64,000 nucleotides of DNA from Alphaproteobacteria bacterium. Its GTDB lineage: Bacteria > Pseudomonadota > Alphaproteobacteria > Micavibrionales > Micavibrionaceae. The notes beneath the pieces are model-generated. The model was given only the letters and a program-made list of their open reading frames with translations, made no database searches and was not told where the DNA came from. The position numbers were made by a program, and so were the translations under genes. The stretch is from the NCBI GenBank assembly GCA_009995045.1, contig JAACQG010000005.1, positions 130,804-194,803 of the forward strand. The letters run 5' to 3'. Positions 25,791-33,418 of this stretch are shown piece by piece (position 1 is the stretch's first letter; every line of letters begins with the position of its first letter).

Positions 25791-27017
25791 TTAGCTGCGC
25801 TCGTTTTCTTTGACTGTTTTAAAATAGGCATCGATTCCCTTCTTCAAAGACCCCGCTATGCGCTGTCTATGGGCGGGGCTGTTGAGTTTTGTGGCTTCTT
25901 CCACGTTTGACATGAAGCCGGTTTCAACCAAAACAGATGGAATGTCTGGTGCTTTTAATACGGCGAAATTTGCGTGGCGGTTTGCGCTGCGTAACAGTTT
26001 AAGTTTGTTACCTTTGAATTTTCCAATGAGGATATTGGCAAAGTATTTGGATTGATTTTGTGTGTTACGGCGGGCGAGATCGATCAAGATATCCATGACA
26101 GCCTCGTCTTCTACTTCTAATTCTATGCCTGCGATGAGGTCTGCTTTGTTTTCGCGGGCGGCCAGTTTGGCGGCTTGTGCGTCTGATGCTTTTTCGGACA
26201 GGGTGTAAAAGGATGCACCGCTGACTTTATTGTCACGCAGCGAATCGGCGTGGATTGAAACAAATAAATCACCATTATGTTTACGTGCGTATTTTACGCG
26301 ATTGGATAATTGAATGAATGTATCGTCGTATCGGGTCATCTTGACGCGGTATTGGCCGGATTCTTCTAATTGTTTTTTTAGCTCAAGGCCGAGTGCGAGG
26401 ACGACGTTTTTTTCATGAATGCCATTGGGGCCGATTGCGCCGGGGTCAACGCCGCCATGACCGGGGTCAATGATGACGAGTGGTTTTTTATCGGTTAATT
26501 GCGGTTTTGTTGATGGTGTTCTGGGCGGCGGGGCGGCTGAAAGCTCTGTACCTTTGTTTATATCAAGTGTGCCGCGGATGTCATTTTGCGCCATTGCAAA
26601 CCCAGCGGTGTTTGTGTTGGCAAAATCGATCACAAGGCGGGGTGGTTTCCCTTGGCTCGCGGGAAGGGTGAAGGCGCTGTGGATGCTGATCGGGCGGTTG
26701 AGGTCGAATACAATGCGCGATATGCCTGGTTTTAGATTTCCGTGGCGAACGGCTGTTATCCCTGATGCTTGTTGGTCTTTAACGGTGGCGGTTTTCCATG
26801 CGAATGATGGCAGGTCAATGACCATGCGGTATGGGTCGCCGATGACGAAGGTACGAAATTTAGCGTCCTCATCAAGATCGATTACCAAACGGGTTTTATC
26901 GGGGTAGTGTCCGAAGCGAACATCTTTAATGGTCAATGCATGTGTTTTTGTAGGGATTAAAAACACAGTGCAGAGGATCAGGGCTGCGATCAATTTCAGT
27001 AAAGAGGGGCTTTTCAT
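25791..27017 (-). CDS. N-acetylmuramoyl-L-alanine amidase (AmiC type)
   Basis: A 408-residue periplasmic amidase that cuts the septal peptidoglycan stem peptide. A signal peptide (ends near THA, residue 27) is followed by an AMIN localisation domain (about 30-140), a linker and an Amidase_3 domain (about 180-400). The zinc ligands and catalytic residues are in DPGHGG, NGIHEKN, SIHADS and LVETGFMSN. The inserted segment after 'SIHADS' that includes a helix (DILIDLARRNTQNQS) corresponds to the autoinhibitory helix regulated by activators of the EnvC/NlpD class. Confidence 0.94.
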   Translation of the reverse strand: MKSPSLLKLIAALILCTVFLIPTKTHALTIKDVRFGHYPDKTRLVIDLDEDAKFRTFVIGDPYRMVIDLPSFAWKTATVKDQQASGITAVRHGNLKPGISRIVFDLNRPISIHSAFTLPASQGKPPRLVIDFANTNTAGFAMAQNDIRGTLDINKGTELSAAPPPRTPSTKPQLTDKKPLVIIDPGHGGVDPGAIGPNGIHEKNVVLALGLELKKQLEESGQYRVKMTRYDDTFIQLSNRVKYARKHNGDLFVSIHADSLRDNKVSGASFYTLSEKASDAQAAKLAARENKADLIAGIELEVEDEAVMDILIDLARRNTQNQSKYFANILIGKFKGNKLKLLRSANRHANFAVLKAPDIPSVLVETGFMSNVEEATKLNSPAHRQRIAGSLKKGIDAYFKTVKENERS

Positions 27018-27440
27018 TAAGGATGGCTATTTTTTGAGAGGTTTAATCACGTTAATATAGCATAGAAGATCCCCATGACAGAAGTATATGAGCGTAAAAT
27101 AATATTTTGTAAGAAAAATGCGATTTTGTGGGAGTGTGAAGGGTGACCGATGCTTGCACTCATTTAGCCATTTTTTCGATCAATTTTGGGATGGTGCGGA
27201 TAAAGCACAGCTGCGAATATTTATCATTTGTGATGTCACTTTATGATTGAGCATTTTGTATCTTATGTGTAAGGTGCTAATAGGTATTTGTCTATTACGG
27301 CGTCGCGCTTTATATTTAAGACCAAGTTTCGCAAACTGTAATAGCAAAATTTTGAAACAGAATACGCGCATTGACGCGCCCCTTTCGTATGCTTTGTATA
27401 TGCGTGGAAGGCAGGCAGCCATGCGCACACGGAGAATTAC
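27018..27440. other. Divergent spacer between the amidase and rne genes, with the rne promoter
   Basis: A 423-bp spacer. A good sigma-70-like promoter for rne is TTGTCT (27288-27293), 17 bases, TATATT (27311-27316). The start point near 27323 leaves a leader of about 118 nt, which contains a short GCGC hairpin and ends in GGAGAA before the ATG. RNase E mRNAs often carry autoregulatory leaders; whether this one does cannot be read from sequence. Nothing else was recognised. Confidence 0.55.
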
Positions 27441-30101
27441 ATGACTAAAAGAATGCTTATCGATGGAACCCATCCAGAAGAAACACGGGTTGCAGTTGTT
27501 GAGGGTGAGCGCCTCGAAGAATTTGAATATGAAAGTGCGTTTCGTCGTCCATTAAAGGGAAGTATATTTCTCGCCAAGGTGACCCGCGTTGAGCCAAGCT
27601 TACAGGCCGCTTTCGTTAATTTTGGTGGCAATCGCCACGGTTTCCTTCCTTTTTCTGAAATCCATCCTGATTATTTCCGCATTCCGATCTCTGATCGTGA
27701 AGCGTTAATGGCTGAGCATGAAGAAGAAATTCAGGCCATGGAAGAGGCCGAGGATGCAGATGACAATGATGATGATTCTAACGATGATGTTGAATTGTCG
27801 GATGATGATGACGCGGTTGAAGAATTGGGCGGCGAAGATGCTGTTGATGATATCGATGATGAAATCATTGAAGAAGACGGCGATGATGTTGGTAATAAAA
27901 AACCAGATGAGCCAAGCGAAGATGATGACCTAAACGGCAATGTCGAAGGCGCAGCAGGCGAAGACGATGATTCCAAGGGCAATCAAAATCAACGCGGTGG
28001 TCGTGGACGTGGGCGCAACAATAATCAGCGCGGTGGCCGTAACAATAACCAACGCGGTGGTCGTGGTCGCCGCAATGTGGCGAGCAGTAACCCGAAAGTT
28101 GAAAGCTTTGGCGGGGATGAGATGGATGACGAGCAGCGCTTCCGTTTCAAAATGCGTCGCAAATATAAAATTCAAGAAGTGATCAAGCGTGGTCAAATCA
28201 TGCTTATTCAGGTGTCCAAAGAAGAGCGCGGCAATAAAGGGGCGGCTGTTGGCTCGTATCTTTCATTGCCTGGTCGTTATTGTGTTTTGATGCCAAATAG
28301 CCCGCGTGCGGGCGGTATTAGCCGCAAGATATCTAATTACAAAGATCGTGCGAAAATGCGTGAATTGTTGAAAGATCTTGAAGTGCCGAAAGGCATGTCC
28401 GTTATTTTGCGCACGGCTGGTGTGACACGGACAAAGGCAGAGATTAAACGTGATTTGGAATATCTTACACGTCTTTGGAATAATATTCGTGAGAAGACGC
28501 TTGAAAGCTCCGCACCATCATTGGTGTATGAGGAAGCGGATCTTGTGAAACGCGCCGTGCGTGATCTCTACACACGCGATGTGGAAGAGATTGTGATCGC
28601 GGGTGATGAGGCTTATAAAACGGCCAAAGATTTCATGAAGATGATGATTCCGTCGCATGTGAAAAAGGTGAAGGAATTTACCGAAGGCGCAGCGTCGCTT
28701 TATAAAAAATTCGGTATCGAGAGACAAATCTCTGAAATCGGTGAAACAACGGTCACGTTGAAATCAGGCGGCTATCTCGTGATTAATCCTACGGAAGCGC
28801 TTGTTTCTGTCGATGTTAACTCTGGTAAGGCAACGAAAGAGCGTAATATCGAAGATACAGCGCTTAAGACCAACCTAGAGGCAGCGGAAGAAGTGGCGCG
28901 CCAATTGCGTCTTCGTGATTTGGGTGGTTTGGTTGTGATTGACTTCATCGATATGGAAGATCGTCGTAACAATGCGAAGGTTGAACGCCGTATGCGGGAT
29001 TCTCTCTCTGGCGATCGTGCGCGCATTCAAATGGGCCGTATCTCGAATTTCGGTTTGATGGAAATGTCACGCCAGCGTATGAACCCGTCATTGGGCGAGA
29101 GCCAGTTTGAAATGTGTCCGCATTGTGAGGGCACCGGCCGTACGCGTACTGCGGATGCCGCATCCATTATGTTGTTGCGCGCGATTGAAGAAGAGGCCGT
29201 CCGTGGACGCGCAGCGCAGGTCATTGTGCATGTGTCCAATGATGTTGCGCTTTATCTTTTGAACCAAAAGCGTCAACATTTGACAGATATTGAATCGCGT
29301 TATGACCTTAGTGTTTTGATCCGTGTCGATATTGATATGGGTGCGATGGGTTATCGTATCGAAGTATCAAAACCAGCGGAGAAAACAGCGCAAGATGACG
29401 CACAAGACAATAACAAGTCGAATGCGAACTCAAATTCTAATTCTAACTCTAATAACACTTCAAACAACAGCGCGCGTAATAATAACCAAAGCGATGATGA
29501 TGACGGCCAAGGTGGTCGTCGCCGTGGTCGCCGTGGTGGTCGCCGCCGTGGTGGACGTGATCGTAATAACTCTGATGAGAATCAAGATCAGAATGAGTCA
29601 AACAACCAACAGGACGATAAGCAGAAAGACTCTAATCCTAAGGCGGATGACAAAGGCGATGCGGCAGAAAAGCCTAAACGCTCTCGTGCTAAGAAAAGTG
29701 ATGATGCTAAGGACGCTTCTGCGCCTAAGGATGATTCTAAGTCATCTGATGAAGCGGTGGTAGCGCCCGGCGATGATAAGCCAGAGGTTAAGAAAAAACC
29801 TGCTTCTCGTGCGAAGAAAACCGATGATGTTGTTAAAAAGGACGACGTCAAAAAAGATGTGGCAAAAAAGGATGAGGATGCAAAGGCAAAAGATGAAAAG
29901 CCGAAAGCATCAAAATCTAAAAAGCCTGAGGCGTCAAATGATGATGCATCTGCGGCTCAACAGCCTGCTGATGATAAGCCTATCACCAAGCCAAAGCCTA
30001 AGGCCGCTCCGAAGAAAAAAGAAGAGCCGGATGCAGCGAAAGAATATGAAACAGTGAATGCCGCCCCAAAGAAGAAGAAAAAGGGATGGTGGTCTAAATA
30101 G
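27441..30101 (+). CDS. rne: Ribonuclease E
   Basis: The 886-residue endoribonuclease and scaffold of the RNA degradosome. The S1 domain begins near residue 36 and is interrupted by an insertion (about 90-215) made of an acidic stretch and an RGG/Asn-rich stretch, a known alphaproteobacterial feature. The DNase I-like catalytic region has VDVNSGK and VVIDFIDME, and the zinc link is CPHCEGTG near residue 560. The C-terminal 240 residues are disordered, with an Arg/Gly cluster (GRRRGRRGGRRRGG) and Lys/Asp/Ala-rich segments. The protein ends KKGWWSK, the C-terminal GWW motif that recruits PNPase in Caulobacter. Confidence 0.96.
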   Translation: MTKRMLIDGTHPEETRVAVVEGERLEEFEYESAFRRPLKGSIFLAKVTRVEPSLQAAFVNFGGNRHGFLPFSEIHPDYFRIPISDREALMAEHEEEIQAMEEAEDADDNDDDSNDDVELSDDDDAVEELGGEDAVDDIDDEIIEEDGDDVGNKKPDEPSEDDDLNGNVEGAAGEDDDSKGNQNQRGGRGRGRNNNQRGGRNNNQRGGRGRRNVASSNPKVESFGGDEMDDEQRFRFKMRRKYKIQEVIKRGQIMLIQVSKEERGNKGAAVGSYLSLPGRYCVLMPNSPRAGGISRKISNYKDRAKMRELLKDLEVPKGMSVILRTAGVTRTKAEIKRDLEYLTRLWNNIREKTLESSAPSLVYEEADLVKRAVRDLYTRDVEEIVIAGDEAYKTAKDFMKMMIPSHVKKVKEFTEGAASLYKKFGIERQISEIGETTVTLKSGGYLVINPTEALVSVDVNSGKATKERNIEDTALKTNLEAAEEVARQLRLRDLGGLVVIDFIDMEDRRNNAKVERRMRDSLSGDRARIQMGRISNFGLMEMSRQRMNPSLGESQFEMCPHCEGTGRTRTADAASIMLLRAIEEEAVRGRAAQVIVHVSNDVALYLLNQKRQHLTDIESRYDLSVLIRVDIDMGAMGYRIEVSKPAEKTAQDDAQDNNKSNANSNSNSNSNNTSNNSARNNNQSDDDDGQGGRRRGRRGGRRRGGRDRNNSDENQDQNESNNQQDDKQKDSNPKADDKGDAAEKPKRSRAKKSDDAKDASAPKDDSKSSDEAVVAPGDDKPEVKKKPASRAKKTDDVVKKDDVKKDVAKKDEDAKAKDEKPKASKSKKPEASNDDASAAQQPADDKPITKPKPKAAPKKKEEPDAAKEYETVNAAPKKKKKGWWSK

Positions 30102-30132
30102 CTTTGCTGTTTAGCTTCATTAGAACATTTTG

Positions 30133-30162
30133 AAAAGGGCGCTTTATGAGCGCTCTTTTTTA
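30133..30162 (+). terminator. rne terminator
   Basis: A stem GGGCGCT with AGCGCTC (one G-U pair, loop about five bases) followed by six or more T, 31 bp after the rne stop codon. Confidence 0.8.
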
Positions 30163-30187
30163 TTGCGGTGGTTTGTGGGGCTTATGA

Positions 30188-30907
30188 TTAGCGTGCTAAG
30201 AGCACTTGGTAGAAATATGTGACCGCTGGACTGGCATTTTCATCCGTGAAGCATCCCGCGGCTTGGCCGTCTAATTCAAACGGTGTTGGGTCGCCGTCTA
30301 GTACTATTAGGCTTGCGCTGGGGTAGGATCCTGTAAACTCGGTGGTGTCGATGCCTGTGGTTTCTGCGGGGATTGTTCCCGTCGTTCCTACGCCTAAATC
30401 ACGGTTGATTTGTGTGCAGAGTGCAGCGTCGATGTTTGGCAATAACATGATAAGGTCGTTTCCGCTTCCGGCGGTGGTTGTGCCGATCGGGCGGGCGGTT
30501 GTGCCGACATTATTTGCGCTTGTGAAGATCCAATCGCTGCCGTCATTCGCGCCGGAGAAATTGCGATAGCTTAACCCTGAACCGCCAACATCGAAGATCA
30601 TGCAGCGGGGGAAGTTGCGGTCGCTCGCGTCATCGCAATTGGGGTTTGTGTAGTCGATTGATGTGATTGAATTTTCAAAACTTATTTCGTTTTCAGAGAT
30701 GTCACGCAATCGCATCTCCTGAACTGCGTTCTCAACAGATTTGGCGTATCGCATAACTTGCCCTAGCATGATGCTATTACGCTCAAAATCACCAGTTTGT
30801 TCGGTATTTGATCCGCCGCGGCTTAAAATCATCGTCAATAAGCCAAGCATGACGACTGCGATAAGGATGAAAAAGAGGGCGTTACCATTTTGTGTGTTTT
30901 GCTTCAT
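30188..30907 (-). CDS. Pilin-like type IV N-terminal protein, unknown
   Basis: A 239-residue protein with a short polar leader (about 8 residues), then GNALFFILIAVVMLGLLTMIL, a hydrophobic stretch resembling a type IV prepilin or pseudopilin N-terminus although lacking the usual Glu5. The rest is a soluble domain with three or four cysteines (CDD, CMIF, LCT, GCF) and many Gly/Thr/Ser residues, suggesting a disulfide-stabilised extracellular head. No other pilus or secretion genes are in the window. It may be a minor pilin or an unrelated single-pass protein. Confidence 0.7.
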   Translation of the reverse strand: MKQNTQNGNALFFILIAVVMLGLLTMILSRGGSNTEQTGDFERNSIMLGQVMRYAKSVENAVQEMRLRDISENEISFENSITSIDYTNPNCDDASDRNFPRCMIFDVGGSGLSYRNFSGANDGSDWIFTSANNVGTTARPIGTTTAGSGNDLIMLLPNIDAALCTQINRDLGVGTTGTIPAETTGIDTTEFTGSYPSASLIVLDGDPTPFELDGQAAGCFTDENASPAVTYFYQVLLAR

Positions 30908-31120
30908 ATCTAAAATTTAAACACAAAATTTTCCTAATAAACACAGGTTTTTCAGGGGCTTGAATTTAGGTGCAATTTAGATAAAATTTTATGTATATTT
31001 TATGGTTCTAATATAAATACTAAGTTATTCATATTATTGATTAAATTTTATATATATTTGCAAGAAAATCGTTGTATATTGTCATAATAATTGTTACTAT
31101 AAAGTATAAGGATGAAGCTT

Positions 31121-31219
31121 ATGACAACAGTATTAACAGCAATATTATGCGGGGTTCTGGCTCTCGCATTCGGCGCCTTGTACATTTTTGTACCGCGCGC
31201 TTTAGACAAAGACCAGTGA
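31121..31219 (+). CDS. 32-residue single-helix membrane peptide
   Basis: A short frame MTTVLTAILCGVLALAFGAL followed by YIFVPRALDKDQ. It has one hydrophobic helix (about residues 3-24), a positively charged end and a good AAGGATG ribosome-binding site 5-8 bases upstream. Small stand-alone membrane peptides of this type often modulate transporters or oxidases. The function is unknown and expression is unproven. Confidence 0.55.
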   Translation: MTTVLTAILCGVLALAFGALYIFVPRALDKDQ

Positions 31220-31319
31220 TTTGATTTTGGGACATTTTTAAAAAAAGAATCAGGATGAGGCTTTTACTGAAATTTATCGATTGGGCAGGATGCCCATAGG
31301 TTTATTTTATAATCTCTTT

Positions 31320-31441
31320 TGCCACGCTTGCTCATTTCGATGAGTGCTCACTGGCCTGTATGATGTTTTGAAGATGCGATAGGCGCATTATTCTCATTGC
31401 CCCGTGAGAAGTTTCGAAATCATCATACAGGCTTTTTTTTT
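31320..31441 (+). ncRNA. Candidate small RNA with branched structure and terminator
   Basis: A TATAAT at 31308-31313 would start a transcript near 31320. CTCAT-TTCG-ATGAG (31331-31344) forms a UUCG hairpin. GCCTGTATGATG (31354-31365) pairs perfectly with CATCATACAGGC (31421-31432), enclosing two small hairpins: GATGCG with CGCATT, and TTCTCA with TGAGAA around the C-rich loop TTGCCCCG (31397-31404). Nine T follow directly. The 3' domain could also serve as terminator of the 32-residue peptide gene. No known RNA family was recognised. Confidence 0.6.
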
Positions 31442-31494
31442 GTGCGTTTTAGGGCTATGGTCGTATTGTAACTATCATTATATAAGGTTTGATT

Positions 31495-32163
31495 ATGGCT
31501 TTCCCAATTTGTTCGCGACTTGTTTTAATAGTGCTCGGTGTTTTTGTTATGTTCGGCGCGGCACCGCAAGTCTTTGCGGATGAAGGCGTTGATGACATTG
31601 ACGAAACATCGCTTACAGTTCAGGAGCGGGTTAAAGAATTTAGCAAGGATTTTGATAAGGCCTCGGAACAGCATTTTTTCACGCTTTATAGCAGCTATAA
31701 TCTGATCCAAGTGGTGGAGGAAGTGCGTACGCAGGTTTCCGGCGCTATTGAAAAATGTGGTGTTGCTAACCCTGATATGAAAGATGCGTTGCAAAGCCGT
31801 TACGACGAATGGGATGGGGCGCTGACACCAATTATCGAAGATGCCAATGCCAATGTCGATAACATGATCATTGCGCAAGAGTATGCAAAGCCGCGTGACA
31901 TTAAAAAATTGCTTAAATTTATTGATAAAAAACGTGTCAGTCGTGCTGATGATGTCAAAAAATTCCCTGTCACCAGCCCTGAGGCGTGTGAATATTTGCG
32001 TAATAAAATGGACGATACGCAAGAAAACTTAACAACATTGCTTAAATCAACATTGGTGTCATTGCCGAACGCGATGATCCATTCTGGTAATGTTGATGAT
32101 TCGGATGATGCAAATGTTTCAGACGACTCTGTTGATGTTGATAATGGGGATGAGGGCGAATAG
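31495..32163 (+). CDS. Secreted acidic protein, unknown function
   Basis: A 222-residue protein with a signal peptide (cleaved near APQVFA, residue 28). The mature part is helical with two conserved-looking cysteines (IEKCGV and EACEYL), ending in an Asp/Ser-rich acidic tail (about 195-222). A TTG at 31489 is in frame but the ATG at 31495, 7 bases after AAGG, is preferred. The following glycosyltransferase gene begins at or just after its end, so the two may be coupled. No family is recognised. Confidence 0.72.
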   Translation: MAFPICSRLVLIVLGVFVMFGAAPQVFADEGVDDIDETSLTVQERVKEFSKDFDKASEQHFFTLYSSYNLIQVVEEVRTQVSGAIEKCGVANPDMKDALQSRYDEWDGALTPIIEDANANVDNMIIAQEYAKPRDIKKLLKFIDKKRVSRADDVKKFPVTSPEACEYLRNKMDDTQENLTTLLKSTLVSLPNAMIHSGNVDDSDDANVSDDSVDVDNGDEGE

Positions 32164-32182
32164 TTTTACGCCTTTTAAACGC

Positions 32183-33241
32183 ATGAAAATCTTACAAGTT
32201 ATGGCTGGTGGAGAGTTTGGCGGCGCTGAGACGGCGTTCGTTGATATCTGCATCGCGTTGCATGAGGCGGGTGAGGATGTTGTTGTGGCCACACGCGCCA
32301 ATGATTTGCGTGTACCGAAATTAGAGGCAGCGGGCATTGTCGTTTATATTTTACCATTTGGTGGTCGGGTGGATGTTTTTTCGCGGTGGAAGATGGCCAA
32401 AATCATTAAAGCATTTGAGCCGGATATCGTTCAATGCTGGATGTCGCGTGCGGCGAATAAGGTACCGCGTTGGCGCGCCTCTATGGGCATAAAACCTTAT
32501 GCGGTTGTGGCGCGTATGGGCGGTTATTATAAATTGAAATATTACAAATCGGCTGATTTTTTCGTCGGGAATACCCCGGATATTGCGCAGTATATTCGCA
32601 ATAAAGGCGTTGGTGATGACCGTGTGCGGTATATTGCCAATTACACTGATATTGAAAATGTTGAGCATAGTGTGTCACGGGCGGATCTGAATACACCCGA
32701 TGATGCGACCGTGTTGGTGGCGCTTGGGCGGCTGCATAAGGTTAAGGCGTTTGATATTTTGATCGCGGCAATGGCACCGCTTGCAAACGTTCACTTATGG
32801 ATTGCGGGTGAGGGCGAGGAGCGTGAAGCGCTTGAGGGGCTTTCGCGTGAACTGGGGTGTGAAGAGCGTGTTCATTTGCTTGGCTGGCGCGATGATCGTG
32901 CGGCCTTGTTTGAGGCTGCGGATATATGTGTCATGCCGTCGCGCTTTGAACCATTTGGCAATGTCTTCATTCAGGCGTGGGCGCAGCGTATTGCGCTTGT
33001 GATTACGAAATCCGAAGGGCCACAACAATTTGTTCGTGATGGCGTTGATGCGTTGATGGTGGATGTGGATGATGTTGATGCGATGCGCAACGCGATTGAG
33101 CGCGTGATGGGTGATGATGTGTTGGCGCAATCGCTTGTCGAAAATGGATTTTCTCATTACGAGAGCGAATTTACCAAAGAGCAATGCGTTGCGGGCTATC
33201 TGGAATTTTATCATGACATCATCCAAAGCGTTGATGCATAG
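32183..33241 (+). CDS. GT4-family glycosyltransferase
   Basis: A 352-residue GT-B fold glycosyltransferase (family 4, RfaB/WaaG-like) that transfers a sugar from a nucleotide donor, probably in lipopolysaccharide or other surface glycan synthesis. The N-terminal GGEFGGAE glycine loop, the LVALGRLHKVKAFDI stretch and the donor-binding 'PSRFEPFGNVFIQAWA' (E-x7-E-type region) are typical. Start choice is uncertain: ATG 32183 begins at the conserved MKILQV strand, while ATG 32150 overlaps the preceding gene; neither has a strong ribosome-binding site. Confidence 0.88.
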   Translation: MKILQVMAGGEFGGAETAFVDICIALHEAGEDVVVATRANDLRVPKLEAAGIVVYILPFGGRVDVFSRWKMAKIIKAFEPDIVQCWMSRAANKVPRWRASMGIKPYAVVARMGGYYKLKYYKSADFFVGNTPDIAQYIRNKGVGDDRVRYIANYTDIENVEHSVSRADLNTPDDATVLVALGRLHKVKAFDILIAAMAPLANVHLWIAGEGEEREALEGLSRELGCEERVHLLGWRDDRAALFEAADICVMPSRFEPFGNVFIQAWAQRIALVITKSEGPQQFVRDGVDALMVDVDDVDAMRNAIERVMGDDVLAQSLVENGFSHYESEFTKEQCVAGYLEFYHDIIQSVDA

Positions 33242-33418
33242 GCATTACGCGCTGCGAAATTTGTATATTATAGAAAAAAATGCGATAATAGGGGCAACTT
33301 CGCAAATAAAGCTGTTTTATAAGCATTAAAAACAAACAAAAACAGTGCGTTAGTTATGGTTTTAGAGATAAGAGCCTTCGTTAAAAGAGGGCCTGAACGT
33401 AACAATAGAGTGTGAACA

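Noticed and set aside
27247-27444. 65-codon frame ending in ATGA at the rne start
   Set aside because: It needs a TTG start without a ribosome-binding site and begins upstream of the predicted rne transcription start.
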